From contig MHYJ01000116.1 in the NCBI GenBank assembly GCA_001828445.1, positions 1 through 10,620 of the forward strand: DNA of 10,620 bases, in the 5' to 3' direction. Numbering within the stretch: position 1 is the first letter of the stretch; every line of letters starts with the position of its first letter. Shown one piece after another: positions 1-7,117 of this stretch. This stretch comes from Planctomycetes bacterium RBG_16_43_13. GTDB taxonomy: Bacteria; Planctomycetota; MHYJ01. A model generated the notes under the pieces. It was not told the DNA's origin. It did no database searches and saw nothing but the letters and a program-made list of their open reading frames with translations. The position numbers and the translations under genes were made by a program.

Positions 1-662
1 AGATTATGTTTTCGCTTATTATGGTGTTTATATTGTATCCTATTATAAAACCAACGGTAAACATACCAGAGAATGCAGGTTATTATATCTTCGCCGTCGT
101 ATCTGAGTTTGCTGTTGGCTTTATAATAGGGTTTTCAGCATCTCTTTTATTTAGTGCGTTACAATTTGGCGGACAGATAATAGACCAGGAGATAGGGTTA
201 GGGCTCGCTAATATTATAGACCCCATATCAAATCAGCAGGTTTCTATAATAGGACAATTCAAACTTCTACTGGGAATGATTATATATCTGAGTATAAACG
301 GGCATTTTTTCGTGATAGATTCTATGGTAAATAGTTTTAAGACAATACCTCTGCTGGGGCTTTCTCTCTCAAATGATGTGGGGCTGAAGGTAACTGATGT
401 AATGGTGGGCAATATGTTTGTAATAGCGGTAAAAGTAGCCGCTCCCGCGCTTGTTACATTGTTGCTCATTACAATAGCGATGGCATTTATGGCGAGAACG
501 GTTCCAGAAATGAACATATTCATACTTGGATTTTCTCTCAGGATAATAGTGGGATTTCTGGTTTTAGCGTTTGGCATCCCAGCATTTGCATATGTATTTG
601 ATAAGTTGAACCTACAGTCAGTGAATTCTGTAAATGACTTAATGGTCTTAATGAAAGGATAG
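1..662 (+). CDS. fliR: Flagellar export gate protein FliR, 5' end missing (window edge)
   Basis: FliR is an inner-membrane subunit of the flagellar type III export gate, assembling with FliP and FliQ into the channel entrance. What is visible is 218 residues from the first in-frame ATG at position 6, very hydrophobic, with several membrane helices. The family-typical stretch is present: an amphipathic part with GGQIIDQEIGLGLANIIDP, followed by QFKLLLGMIIYLSINGHFF. FliR proteins usually have about 260 residues, and this reading frame is open to the left edge, so roughly the first 40 residues lie outside the window. The ATG at position 6 is therefore probably an internal methionine, not the start. 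The TAG stop is 12 bp before flhB. Of 29 isoleucine codons from position 6, I count 22 ATA. Identity is strengthened by the flhB and flhA genes directly downstream. Confidence 0.93.
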   Translation, partial: IMFSLIMVFILYPIIKPTVNIPENAGYYIFAVVSEFAVGFIIGFSASLLFSALQFGGQIIDQEIGLGLANIIDPISNQQVSIIGQFKLLLGMIIYLSINGHFFVIDSMVNSFKTIPLLGLSLSNDVGLKVTDVMVGNMFVIAVKVAAPALVTLLLITIAMAFMARTVPEMNIFILGFSLRIIVGFLVLAFGIPAFAYVFDKLNLQSVNSVNDLMVLMKG

Positions 663-674
663 GTATAACTTTAT

Positions 675-1748
675 ATGCCAGAGGATAGTTTCGAGGAAAA
701 GACAGAGCCAGCTACGCCGCGTCGCAGGCAGGAGGCACGCGAGCGCGGGCACGTAGCACGTAGTACAGATTTGAACTCGGCGGTAATATTGTTAGCGGCT
801 ATTATTGCCCTTAATTTTTTTGGTAAATCACTTGCGGAGGGGATGCTTATCACCAGTAACTACATTTTTGAACATTTGGGAACTATAGATATAGATAGGA
901 ATAATATAAGCGGTTTCTTCTACTCTGGTATGTATGTCGTAATTATGTCTGTTCTGCCGTTTTTAATCATAATAACGGTATTCGCACTCGCCATTAATCT
1001 TTTACAAGTTGGTTTTGTGCTTAATAGTGAGTCGCTCGCACCTAATTTAGACCGTCTTAACCCAGTTAGTGGGCTTCAGCGGCTTTTCTCGTTGAGGGGG
1101 TTTATTAAGCTACTTGCTGGAATGTTTAAGGTATTGGCCGTGGGAACGGTGTTATTTATGACAATTTGGAGTGAGCGGTTCAGGTTACTCGCGCTTGTTG
1201 ATATGGATTTTAGGCAAATTGTGGAATATATAGTTGAGATATCATTACTACTATCGTTGAGGGCAGCGCTTGTTTTAATCGTGATTGCGCTTCTGGATTT
1301 TGGTTATCAGCGGTGGCAATACGAGAAGGATCTTCGTATGAGCAAATTCGAGATTAAAGAAGAGATGAAACGTTTGGAGGGAGATCCTAAGGTGAGAGAG
1401 CGGAGACGTGTTATACAGAGACAGCTTGCCTTACAGCGTATGATGCAGAAAGTACCAAAGGCAACGGTAGTAATCACGAACCCAACTGAGATAGCCGTTG
1501 CCCTGCAATATGAAAAGGGAGAAATGGACGCACCGATCGTGGTTGCGAAAGGGATGGGGCTTATAGCTGAGAGGATAAGAAATATAGCAGTAGAAAATAG
1601 TATTCCAATAATAGAAAAACCGCCATTAGCACGAGCCCTATATAAAATGGTCGAGGTTGGGCAAGTAATACATCCAGACCTATATGAGGCAGTAGCAGAG
1701 GTGTTAGCTTACGTATATAAGTTAAAAGGAATGGCTGCAGTGGCATAA
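675..1748 (+). CDS. flhB: Flagellar export switch protein FlhB, with NPTE at the cleavage site
   Basis: FlhB belongs to the flagellar type III export gate and switches export from rod/hook to filament substrates. The 357-residue length is normal. The N-terminus has the family signature EEKTEPATPRRRQEARERG (residues 7-25). Four membrane helices fall at about 34-53, 85-111, 141-165 and 188-209. A charged linker (about 212-260) leads to the cytoplasmic domain, which starts near VPKATVVITNP and contains the conserved stretch around residues 307-333 (PIIEKPPLARALY, then HPDLY). The autocleavage motif, normally Asn-Pro-Thr-His, reads N269-P270-T271-E272, with GAG at 1488-1490. The cleaved Asn-Pro pair is intact, so cleavage may still occur. 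The start has no good Shine-Dalgarno sequence and is preceded by TATAACTTTAT. It lies 12 bp after fliR and 26 bp before flhA, probably in one operon. Confidence 0.97.
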   Translation: MPEDSFEEKTEPATPRRRQEARERGHVARSTDLNSAVILLAAIIALNFFGKSLAEGMLITSNYIFEHLGTIDIDRNNISGFFYSGMYVVIMSVLPFLIIITVFALAINLLQVGFVLNSESLAPNLDRLNPVSGLQRLFSLRGFIKLLAGMFKVLAVGTVLFMTIWSERFRLLALVDMDFRQIVEYIVEISLLLSLRAALVLIVIALLDFGYQRWQYEKDLRMSKFEIKEEMKRLEGDPKVRERRRVIQRQLALQRMMQKVPKATVVITNPTEIAVALQYEKGEMDAPIVVAKGMGLIAERIRNIAVENSIPIIEKPPLARALYKMVEVGQVIHPDLYEAVAEVLAYVYKLKGMAAVA

Positions 1749-1774
1749 ATATAAAGAAACAATGTAAAAACTTT

Positions 1775-3844
1775 ATGTTGAATAGATTATCACAGTGGAT
1801 TGCAAAGAATCAGGACATAATATTTGTAGGTAGCATAATAGCTATACTGATAACCATTTTTGTCCCCCTCCCGACAATAATAATAGATATATTATTTGTA
1901 TTCAGCATAACGTTGTCAATTCTGATACTTCTAACCGTTGTATATGGAAAGGAGCCAACATCGTTCTCCGTCTTTCCATCTGTCCTACTTCTAACGACTG
2001 CCTATAGATTAGCCCTCGACGTTGCGGCTACACGGTTAATACTCGGCAATACTGGTAGGTTAGGAACCTCCGCAGCAGGGCACGTTATAGAGACATTTGG
2101 AGAATTTGTTGCAGGTAAGGAACCGCTCATTGGCTTTGTAATATTTATAATTCTCATAATAGTGAACTTTATAGTTATAACAAAGGGTTCGAATAGGATA
2201 TCAGAAGTGGCCGCACGTTTTACGCTGGATGCTATGCCTGGTAAACAGATGGCTATAGATGCTGACCTGAACTCTGGCTTGATAAAAGAGAGTGAGGCAC
2301 GTAAACGAAGGGAGCAGATATCGAAGGAAGCGGATTTCTACGGTGCTATGGACGGTGCTACGAAGTTTGTAAGGGGTGACGCCATCGCGGGCATTATAAT
2401 AGTTCTGATAAACATAGTAGGCGGCTTCGTAATAGGTGTATTACAGTATGGTATGGAGGCAAAAAAAGCTCTCTATACATATACCCTGTTAACTATAGGT
2501 GAGGGGTTGGTATCGCAGATTCCTGCACTTATAATATCCCTCGCGGCAGGTCTTATAGTTACACGAGCTACCGCCACATCAAGCTTGGGTAAGGAATTTA
2601 TGGGGCAGATCTTTTCTGACCATAAGGCAATAATGATTACCGCCGTCTTTCTTGGTTTGATGGCGCTTACGCCCCTTCCAAAGATACCGCTTATCTTAAT
2701 AGGTGTTACCCTATATCTCATAAGCAGGTCGCTGAAGAAGGCAAGTGATGTAGAGGCGAAGAAAGAAGTAGAAAGAAAGGAAAAGGAGGTGGTGAAAAAA
2801 CCGGAGCGGGTAGAGGGGTTGTTACACGTAGACCCTATGGAGCTTGAGATTGGTTACGGACTTATACGTTTAGTTGACCCAAATCAAGGAGGCAACCTCC
2901 TTGAAAGGGTTACCCGTATAAGGAGACAACTTGCCGTAGATGTAGGGCTTGTAATACCTCCTGTGCGGATAAGAGATAATATGCAGCTTGAGCCAAATCA
3001 GTATGTTGTTAAAATTAGGGGTGTGAAGATAGCATCTGGGAATAGTATGCCTGAATATTTCCTTGCTATGGATGCAGGTGCAGTTACAGGACAAATTGAA
3101 GGAATAAAAACGAAGGAGCCGGCATTTGGCTTACCTGCCTACTGGATAACGGAGCAAGAGAAACAACGTGCGGAGGCGCTCGGTTATACGGTAGTAGATT
3201 CTACCACAGTTCTCGCAACGCATCTAACTGAAACAATTAAAGCCCACGCAGCAGAACTTCTGACACGAGAGGACGTAAATAACCTGCTAAAGACACTCGA
3301 GGAGACAAATCCATCTGTTGTAAAGGAAGTAGTGCCGAATGTATTGAAGCCAGGAGATGTGCAGAAGGTATTACAAAATCTGCTGAGAGAGGGTATCTCT
3401 ATAAGGGACTTAAGCACTATACTTGAAACATTAGGCGACTATGCCCCCAAGACAAAGGACCACGAGGTCCTTACAGAATATGTTCGCAACTCACTTGCCC
3501 GTTCTATATGTCAACAGCATATAGAAAAAGATGGCAAGATGTATGTGGTAACTCTTGACCCTAAGCTGGAGGACTTGATAAAGTCCTCTGTAGAGAGAAC
3601 AGAACAGGGCTCGTTCCTATCTATGTCGCCGGCTGCGATAAATAGAGTAACAAGCCAGCTTACGAAGGAAATGGATAAAATTATTGGCGGGGGGCATTCA
3701 CCTATAATAATATGCTCTCCGCAGATACGGTATCATGTAAAAAGATTAGTAGATAGTATACAGTCAGGTATAGCGGTCCTTTCCTATAACGAAATTGTAA
3801 AGGACGTGAGAGTAGAGGCACTTGGTATGGTAGCTGTAGAGTAA
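1775..3844 (+). CDS. flhA: Flagellar export gate protein FlhA
   Basis: FlhA is the large inner-membrane export-gate subunit. Its cytoplasmic nonamer docks chaperone-substrate complexes, and its membrane part couples export to the proton motive force. At 689 residues it is of normal length. The N-terminal half (about 15-320) has the expected helices, with two family signatures: TTAYRLALDVAATRLIL (74-90) and RFTLDAMPGKQMAIDADL (148-165). A charged linker (about 320-350, Lys/Glu-rich) leads to the cytoplasmic domain from about 350 to the end. In the first signature, Asp82 sits where Asn is usual in better-known FlhA proteins. The start gives a family-like N-terminus but has no Shine-Dalgarno sequence; AAAAACTTT abuts the ATG. 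The gene contains perfect inverted repeats at 2884-2904, 3455-3472 and 3569-3588. It lies 26 bp after flhB and 47 bp before flhF. Confidence 0.98.
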   Translation: MLNRLSQWIAKNQDIIFVGSIIAILITIFVPLPTIIIDILFVFSITLSILILLTVVYGKEPTSFSVFPSVLLLTTAYRLALDVAATRLILGNTGRLGTSAAGHVIETFGEFVAGKEPLIGFVIFIILIIVNFIVITKGSNRISEVAARFTLDAMPGKQMAIDADLNSGLIKESEARKRREQISKEADFYGAMDGATKFVRGDAIAGIIIVLINIVGGFVIGVLQYGMEAKKALYTYTLLTIGEGLVSQIPALIISLAAGLIVTRATATSSLGKEFMGQIFSDHKAIMITAVFLGLMALTPLPKIPLILIGVTLYLISRSLKKASDVEAKKEVERKEKEVVKKPERVEGLLHVDPMELEIGYGLIRLVDPNQGGNLLERVTRIRRQLAVDVGLVIPPVRIRDNMQLEPNQYVVKIRGVKIASGNSMPEYFLAMDAGAVTGQIEGIKTKEPAFGLPAYWITEQEKQRAEALGYTVVDSTTVLATHLTETIKAHAAELLTREDVNNLLKTLEETNPSVVKEVVPNVLKPGDVQKVLQNLLREGISIRDLSTILETLGDYAPKTKDHEVLTEYVRNSLARSICQQHIEKDGKMYVVTLDPKLEDLIKSSVERTEQGSFLSMSPAAINRVTSQLTKEMDKIIGGGHSPIIICSPQIRYHVKRLVDSIQSGIAVLSYNEIVKDVRVEALGMVAVE
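2884..2904 (+). repeat. 9-bp perfect inverted repeat inside flhA
   Basis: The left arm TCAAGGAGG (2884-2892), loop CAA (2893-2895) and right arm CCTCCTTGA (2896-2904) form a perfect 9-bp hairpin. The left arm includes AAGGAGG, a full Shine-Dalgarno core, which the hairpin would sequester. It encodes part of NQGGNLLE, a conserved area at the start of the FlhA cytoplasmic domain. No T-run follows, so it is not a classical terminator. Confidence 0.7.
3455..3472 (+). repeat. 7-bp perfect inverted repeat inside flhA
   Basis: AAGGACC (3455-3461) and GGTCCTT (3466-3472) flank a 4-base loop, ACGA. A few such stems are expected by chance in 10 kb. It lies about 100 bp before a second, longer one in the same gene. 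Confidence 0.5.
3569..3588 (+). repeat. 8-bp perfect inverted repeat inside flhA
   Basis: GAGGACTT (3569-3576) and AAGTCCTC (3581-3588) flank the loop GATA. Two G-U pairs (3568 with 3589, and 3567 with 3590) could extend it. There is no following T-run. It lies in the part coding LEDLIKSS of the FlhA C-terminal domain. Confidence 0.55.
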
Positions 3845-3891
3845 GAATTAAGTTGCAAGAAATAATTTAATAGTTATAATAACGCTACTTT

Positions 3892-5088
3892 ATGAGATTA
3901 GTCCGATATAAAGGCACAGATAAAGAGGCACTCCTAAGAAAGATAAAGCAGGATCTTGGTAGTGATGCTGTCATAGTTCATACCAGCTTTATAAAGAAAA
4001 AAGGTGTAATGAAGCTCTTTGGTAAGAGTGAATGTGAGATTATAGCCGCCAAAGGTGATTTCAAGGTTATAAAAGATTATCAGCAACATCCTGCTAATGT
4101 AAGGAATCAGCTTCTGAAAAAGATATATGGTGATACCGAGGTGGGTGCACATCGTGATAAGGCACAGGTATTAACTTCCTTGAATATAGATTCGTTGACC
4201 AAAGAGGTTAAGGAGTTGAAGAAGATAGTATCAGACGTAAAAGACAAAATTAACCATAAAGAGCTTGTGGGTTGCCCAGAGGAGTTGTTTGATGGATATA
4301 TGGAGTTGGTTAATAACGAGGTGTCTAATAAGATGTCGGAACAATTGATTAGGAGAGTTGAAAAGACGCTAAAGTTCGAAGAGCTAAAGGATAAAAATAC
4401 CATAAAGACAGCTATCAGGAAAACAGTGCTCTCATTGATTCGTTGTTCTGATGGTATAGATTTAGTAAAGGGACAATGCGCAACGGTAGCATTTGTTGGT
4501 CCGACCGGTATGGGTAAGACGACTACAATTGCTAAACTTGCCGCCATATATAAACTACGTAAGAACAAAGAGGTCGCTATAATTGCAAACGATACATATA
4601 GGATAGCGGCAGCTACGCAGATTAAACGTATAGCGGAATTGATAAATATTCCTATTAGGATAGCAACGCTTCCAGCGGATGTGAGGCGAGCAGTTCAAGA
4701 GTTTAAGAACGTAGATTTGATTCTAATAGATACTGCTGGTAGGAGCCAGCACAACAAGTCAAAGATGTATGAGTTGAAGGAAGTTCTTGCGGCGGCAGAG
4801 CCAGATGAGACGCATCTCGTGGTCAGTGTTACCACACATCCAAACACAATTATGGAGGTAATTCAGAGGTTTTCCGATTGCAACTTTGATAGGATAGTGC
4901 TGACCAAACTTGATGAAGCGGCTCGGCTTGGGCTAATCCTTGATGTCCTCTCTAAAGTGGATAAGAATCTCTCGTTTATAACAACAGGACAGAATATACC
5001 ACAGGATATAGAGGTCGCTGATGCGAACCGCCTTGCGAAGCTGATAGTTGGAGAGGAAAGCATTGCAAGGGTTGAGGTGAAAGATTAA
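3892..5088 (+). CDS. flhF: Flagellar placement GTPase FlhF (SRP-type)
   Basis: FlhF is an SRP-family GTPase, related to Ffh and FtsY, that marks where flagella are built and acts with FlhG. The 398-residue protein has the family's layout: a basic N-terminal B domain (about 1-90, starting MRLVRYKGTDKEALLRKIKQ), a helical N domain (about 100-190), and an NG GTPase domain. The P-loop is GPTGMGKTT (203-211), G3 is DTAGR (280-284) and G4 is TKLDE (338-342). The closing loop TTGQNIPQDIE (364-374) is typical of FlhF. The B domain is short and only moderately similar to familiar ones, but the start agrees with the family N-terminus. There is no Shine-Dalgarno sequence; GCTACTTT directly precedes the ATG. 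The next gene is its partner flhG, 28 bp downstream, so the two are likely co-expressed. Confidence 0.96.
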   Translation: MRLVRYKGTDKEALLRKIKQDLGSDAVIVHTSFIKKKGVMKLFGKSECEIIAAKGDFKVIKDYQQHPANVRNQLLKKIYGDTEVGAHRDKAQVLTSLNIDSLTKEVKELKKIVSDVKDKINHKELVGCPEELFDGYMELVNNEVSNKMSEQLIRRVEKTLKFEELKDKNTIKTAIRKTVLSLIRCSDGIDLVKGQCATVAFVGPTGMGKTTTIAKLAAIYKLRKNKEVAIIANDTYRIAAATQIKRIAELINIPIRIATLPADVRRAVQEFKNVDLILIDTAGRSQHNKSKMYELKEVLAAAEPDETHLVVSVTTHPNTIMEVIQRFSDCNFDRIVLTKLDEAARLGLILDVLSKVDKNLSFITTGQNIPQDIEVADANRLAKLIVGEESIARVEVKD

Positions 5089-5103
5089 TAATGTGGGTAG
5101 GAT

Positions 5104-5109
5104 AGAGGG
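5104..5109 (+). promoter_or_regulatory. Shine-Dalgarno-like site of flhG
   Basis: AGAGGG lies 7 bp before the flhG ATG and can pair with the 16S rRNA 3' end. It is one of only two fairly convincing Shine-Dalgarno sites at gene starts in this window; the other precedes the ORF at 9425. It supports the chosen flhG start. Confidence 0.5.
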
Positions 5110-5116
5110 CTAAATT

Positions 5117-6037
5117 ATGTTATCTGACGAGAAGCGAAACTTTGGTAAGATAGCACCTGTCTTTGATGAGAAGCCATTCGTTCAAGACCAGGCGGAGGGC
5201 TTACGTCAGTTGGCTAAGGGTGCATATTATAGAACCGCTCGCGTCATTGCAGTTACAAGTGGCAAGGGCGGAGTCGGCAAAACGAATATATCAGTCAACC
5301 TTGCCCTTGCACTCTCAGGGCTTGGTAAGAAAGTTACTCTTGTTGACCTCGACCTTGGCCTTGCAAATGCAGACATCCTCCTTGATATAGAACCGCATTA
5401 TAATCTTTCTCACATTATATCTCGTCGTAAATCTATAGATGAGATAATTATGCCAATAAACGGGAAACTTAATGTTGTTCCTGGTGCATCAGGTGTTGAA
5501 AAGTTAGCAAATCTATCCGATGAAGAGCGGGAGGCACTCATTATGAGTTTTGATGTTCTGCACCGTTCAACTGATTATATAATATTTGATACTGGAGCTG
5601 GTATCTCGAAGAATACCACTGCTTTCTTAGCCGCCGCAGATGATGTAATAGTAGTTACAATCCCTGAACCGACTGCTGTTGTAGATGCGTATGCTGTTAT
5701 AAAGATGCTCTCAAGGGAAGCAGATAAAGGCAATATTCTACTACTAATAAATATGGCACAGTCGCGGGGTGAGGCAGAGCGATATGCAGGTGGTATAGTA
5801 ACTACCGCAAATCGTCTCCTCAACGCATATGTTGGTAAACTTGGTTTTGTTATAAGTGATTCAAGTGTGCAGTCAGCTGTGAAGCAGAGGAAACCATTCT
5901 ACACATATTACCCTTATTCGGAGGCGAGTAAGTGCATTAGAACTATAGCGGAGAAGATTTCTAAAGGGGTAGGTAGCAATGGTGCAACGGAAAGACCTGG
6001 GTTTATAAGTCGGTTGTTGTCGGTTTTTAAGGTGTAG
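5117..6037 (+). CDS. flhG: Flagellar number regulator FlhG (MinD-like ATPase)
   Basis: FlhG (also called FleN, YlxH or MinD2) is a ParA/MinD-family ATPase that limits flagellar number, partly by stimulating the GTPase of FlhF. The 306-residue protein carries an N-terminal DQAEGLR (24-30), an exact match to the DQAxxLR element known in FlhG to bind and activate FlhF. The deviant Walker A box is SGKGGVGKT (48-56), with the signature lysine at 50 and the P-loop lysine at 55. The switch regions are DLDLGLANAD (77-86) and FDTGAGI (157-163). The C-terminus, PGFISRLLSVFKV (294-306), looks like an amphipathic membrane-targeting helix as in MinD-type proteins. The N-terminal activator element separates it from the cell-division MinD. 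It lies directly after flhF and before a small membrane protein gene and fliA. Confidence 0.95.
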   Translation: MLSDEKRNFGKIAPVFDEKPFVQDQAEGLRQLAKGAYYRTARVIAVTSGKGGVGKTNISVNLALALSGLGKKVTLVDLDLGLANADILLDIEPHYNLSHIISRRKSIDEIIMPINGKLNVVPGASGVEKLANLSDEEREALIMSFDVLHRSTDYIIFDTGAGISKNTTAFLAAADDVIVVTIPEPTAVVDAYAVIKMLSREADKGNILLLINMAQSRGEAERYAGGIVTTANRLLNAYVGKLGFVISDSSVQSAVKQRKPFYTYYPYSEASKCIRTIAEKISKGVGSNGATERPGFISRLLSVFKV

Positions 6038-6058
6038 AATGATATTGGGGTTATAAGA

Positions 6059-6295
6059 ATGAATAAGGTAATCGGCGGCATATTAGGCATATATGCGTTT
6101 GCAGTAGTTCTTTTTATGGGTTTATGGAAAGGGGTGCCTATCGAAGAGGTCTTTACGCGTGCTATTATAGCCCTATTTTTGGGATTTTTGATAGGATGGC
6201 TAATCTTTGGAAATATTGGTATAGGTGTGTTGGGTGCCTTCTCCAAAAGCGAGCAGGAGGAAAAGAATGGAGAAGGTAAGGAGAAAAAGGGTTAG
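6059..6295 (+). CDS. Small two-helix membrane protein between flhG and fliA, unknown function
   Basis: This is a 78-residue protein that I cannot assign to a named family. It has two likely membrane helices (about residues 4-22 and 34-58) joined by a short loop, WKGVPIEEVFTR. A charged Lys/Glu/Gly tail (62-78) is presumably cytoplasmic, because a short N-terminus and two helices would place both ends inside. The second helix is rich in glycine (LGFLIGWLIFGNIGIGVLG), suggesting tight helix packing. It sits 21 bp after flhG and 9 bp before fliA, so it is almost certainly co-transcribed with them and may serve motility. The start is ATG at 6059 with a weak GGGG 8 bp upstream. It could be a small accessory factor in flagellar placement or export, but that is guesswork. 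A random ORF is unlikely given the coherent membrane topology and exact fit in the gap. Confidence 0.8.
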   Translation: MNKVIGGILGIYAFAVVLFMGLWKGVPIEEVFTRAIIALFLGFLIGWLIFGNIGIGVLGAFSKSEQEEKNGEGKEKKG

Positions 6296-6304
6296 TTATA
6301 ACTT

Positions 6305-7075
6305 ATGAAGCGGACGAAGGAAGATATACAGAAAATCTGGGTTGAGTTCTCTAAGACCAGCTCACGGGAGTTAAAGAATCTCTTAATAGAGGAATATCTC
6401 CCAATCGTTCGTTATGTGGCAGAGCGTATGTCAGAGCGACTGCCGAAAAGTGTGCAGGTAGATGACCTCGTAAGCACAGGTGTATTCGGGCTTCTGGATG
6501 CTATTGACCGTTTTGATATAAAGCGAGGAGTCAAGTTCGAGACGTATTGTATAGGCAGGGTTCGTGGTGCTATGCTGGACGAACTTCGTGCTATGGATTG
6601 GGTGCCACGTCTAACACGGGCAAGGGCGAATAAACTTGAAGGTGCATATATAAAGTTGGAGAAAGAACATAACAGAGCACCCACCGATATAGAGCTTGCA
6701 AAAGAGTTACAGATAAGCTTGAAGGCATTAGATGAATTAATGCTGGAGGTGAGTGCCGCATCACTCCTTTCTGTCCAAAGGAAGGGGCTTGATAAAGACG
6801 ATAATAAATTAGGGGGAACAGTGGACGTAATGGAGGACCGAAAGGTCGAAAACCCCCGACTGGAGAGCGAAAAGAAGGATTTAATAGATTATGTAAAAAA
6901 GAATCTCTCAACGAAAGAGAGATATATCCTTATGATGTATTATTTTGATGAACTAACGCTCAAGGAAATAGGGAGGGTGCTCGGGTTATCGGAGTCGCGG
7001 GTGTGCCAACTACACTCTAAACTCGTGTCGAAGTTGCGGGCACAATTGAAGAAAAAGAAGACAGAGGTTGTATAG
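6305..7075 (+). CDS. fliA: Flagellar sigma factor FliA (sigma-28, FliA/WhiG type)
   Basis: FliA directs RNA polymerase to late flagellar promoters such as those for flagellin and motor/chemotaxis genes. The 256-residue protein has all sigma-28 regions. Region 2 spans about 22-97, with DLVSTGVFGLLDAIDRFD (54-71) for core binding and FETYCIGRVRGAMLDELR (78-95) for -10 recognition, ending in the FliA-typical MDWVPR (97-102). Region 3 covers about 103-150, and region 4 has the helix-turn-helix LTLKEIGRVLGLSESRVCQLH (218-237) for -35 binding. It is a FliA/WhiG-type factor rather than SigB/SigF, judged by the DELRAMDWVPR block and flagellar context. No classical flgM anti-sigma gene is visible here. 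The start lacks a useful Shine-Dalgarno sequence (AAGGG is 13 bp away) and is preceded by TATAACTT. It is 9 bp after the small membrane gene and 42 bp before a small unknown gene. Confidence 0.97.
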   Translation: MKRTKEDIQKIWVEFSKTSSRELKNLLIEEYLPIVRYVAERMSERLPKSVQVDDLVSTGVFGLLDAIDRFDIKRGVKFETYCIGRVRGAMLDELRAMDWVPRLTRARANKLEGAYIKLEKEHNRAPTDIELAKELQISLKALDELMLEVSAASLLSVQRKGLDKDDNKLGGTVDVMEDRKVENPRLESEKKDLIDYVKKNLSTKERYILMMYYFDELTLKEIGRVLGLSESRVCQLHSKLVSKLRAQLKKKKTEVV

Positions 7076-7117
7076 GGTAAGGGGGAAGGAAGTTGTTTTA
7101 GTCACGGATGACGAAAT

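Noticed and set aside
4107..4568. A 153-codon minus-strand open frame opposite flhF, and similar antisense frames elsewhere
   Set aside because: They lie opposite clearly conserved genes, are low in recognisable motifs and are explained as shadows of the plus-strand codon pattern.
5117..6037. Calling this gene the cell-division regulator MinD or a ParA partition protein
   Set aside because: The N-terminal DQAxxLR element and position between flhF and fliA fit FlhG better.
6903..6923. 7-bp inverted repeat ATCTCTC/GAGAGAT in fliA
   Set aside because: Stems of this length with a 7-base loop are expected a few times per 10 kb, and nothing around it suggests a function.
7101..7112. Small hairpin GTCA-CGGA-TGAC before the small post-fliA gene
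   Set aside because: A 4-bp stem is expected many times by chance and has no T-run.
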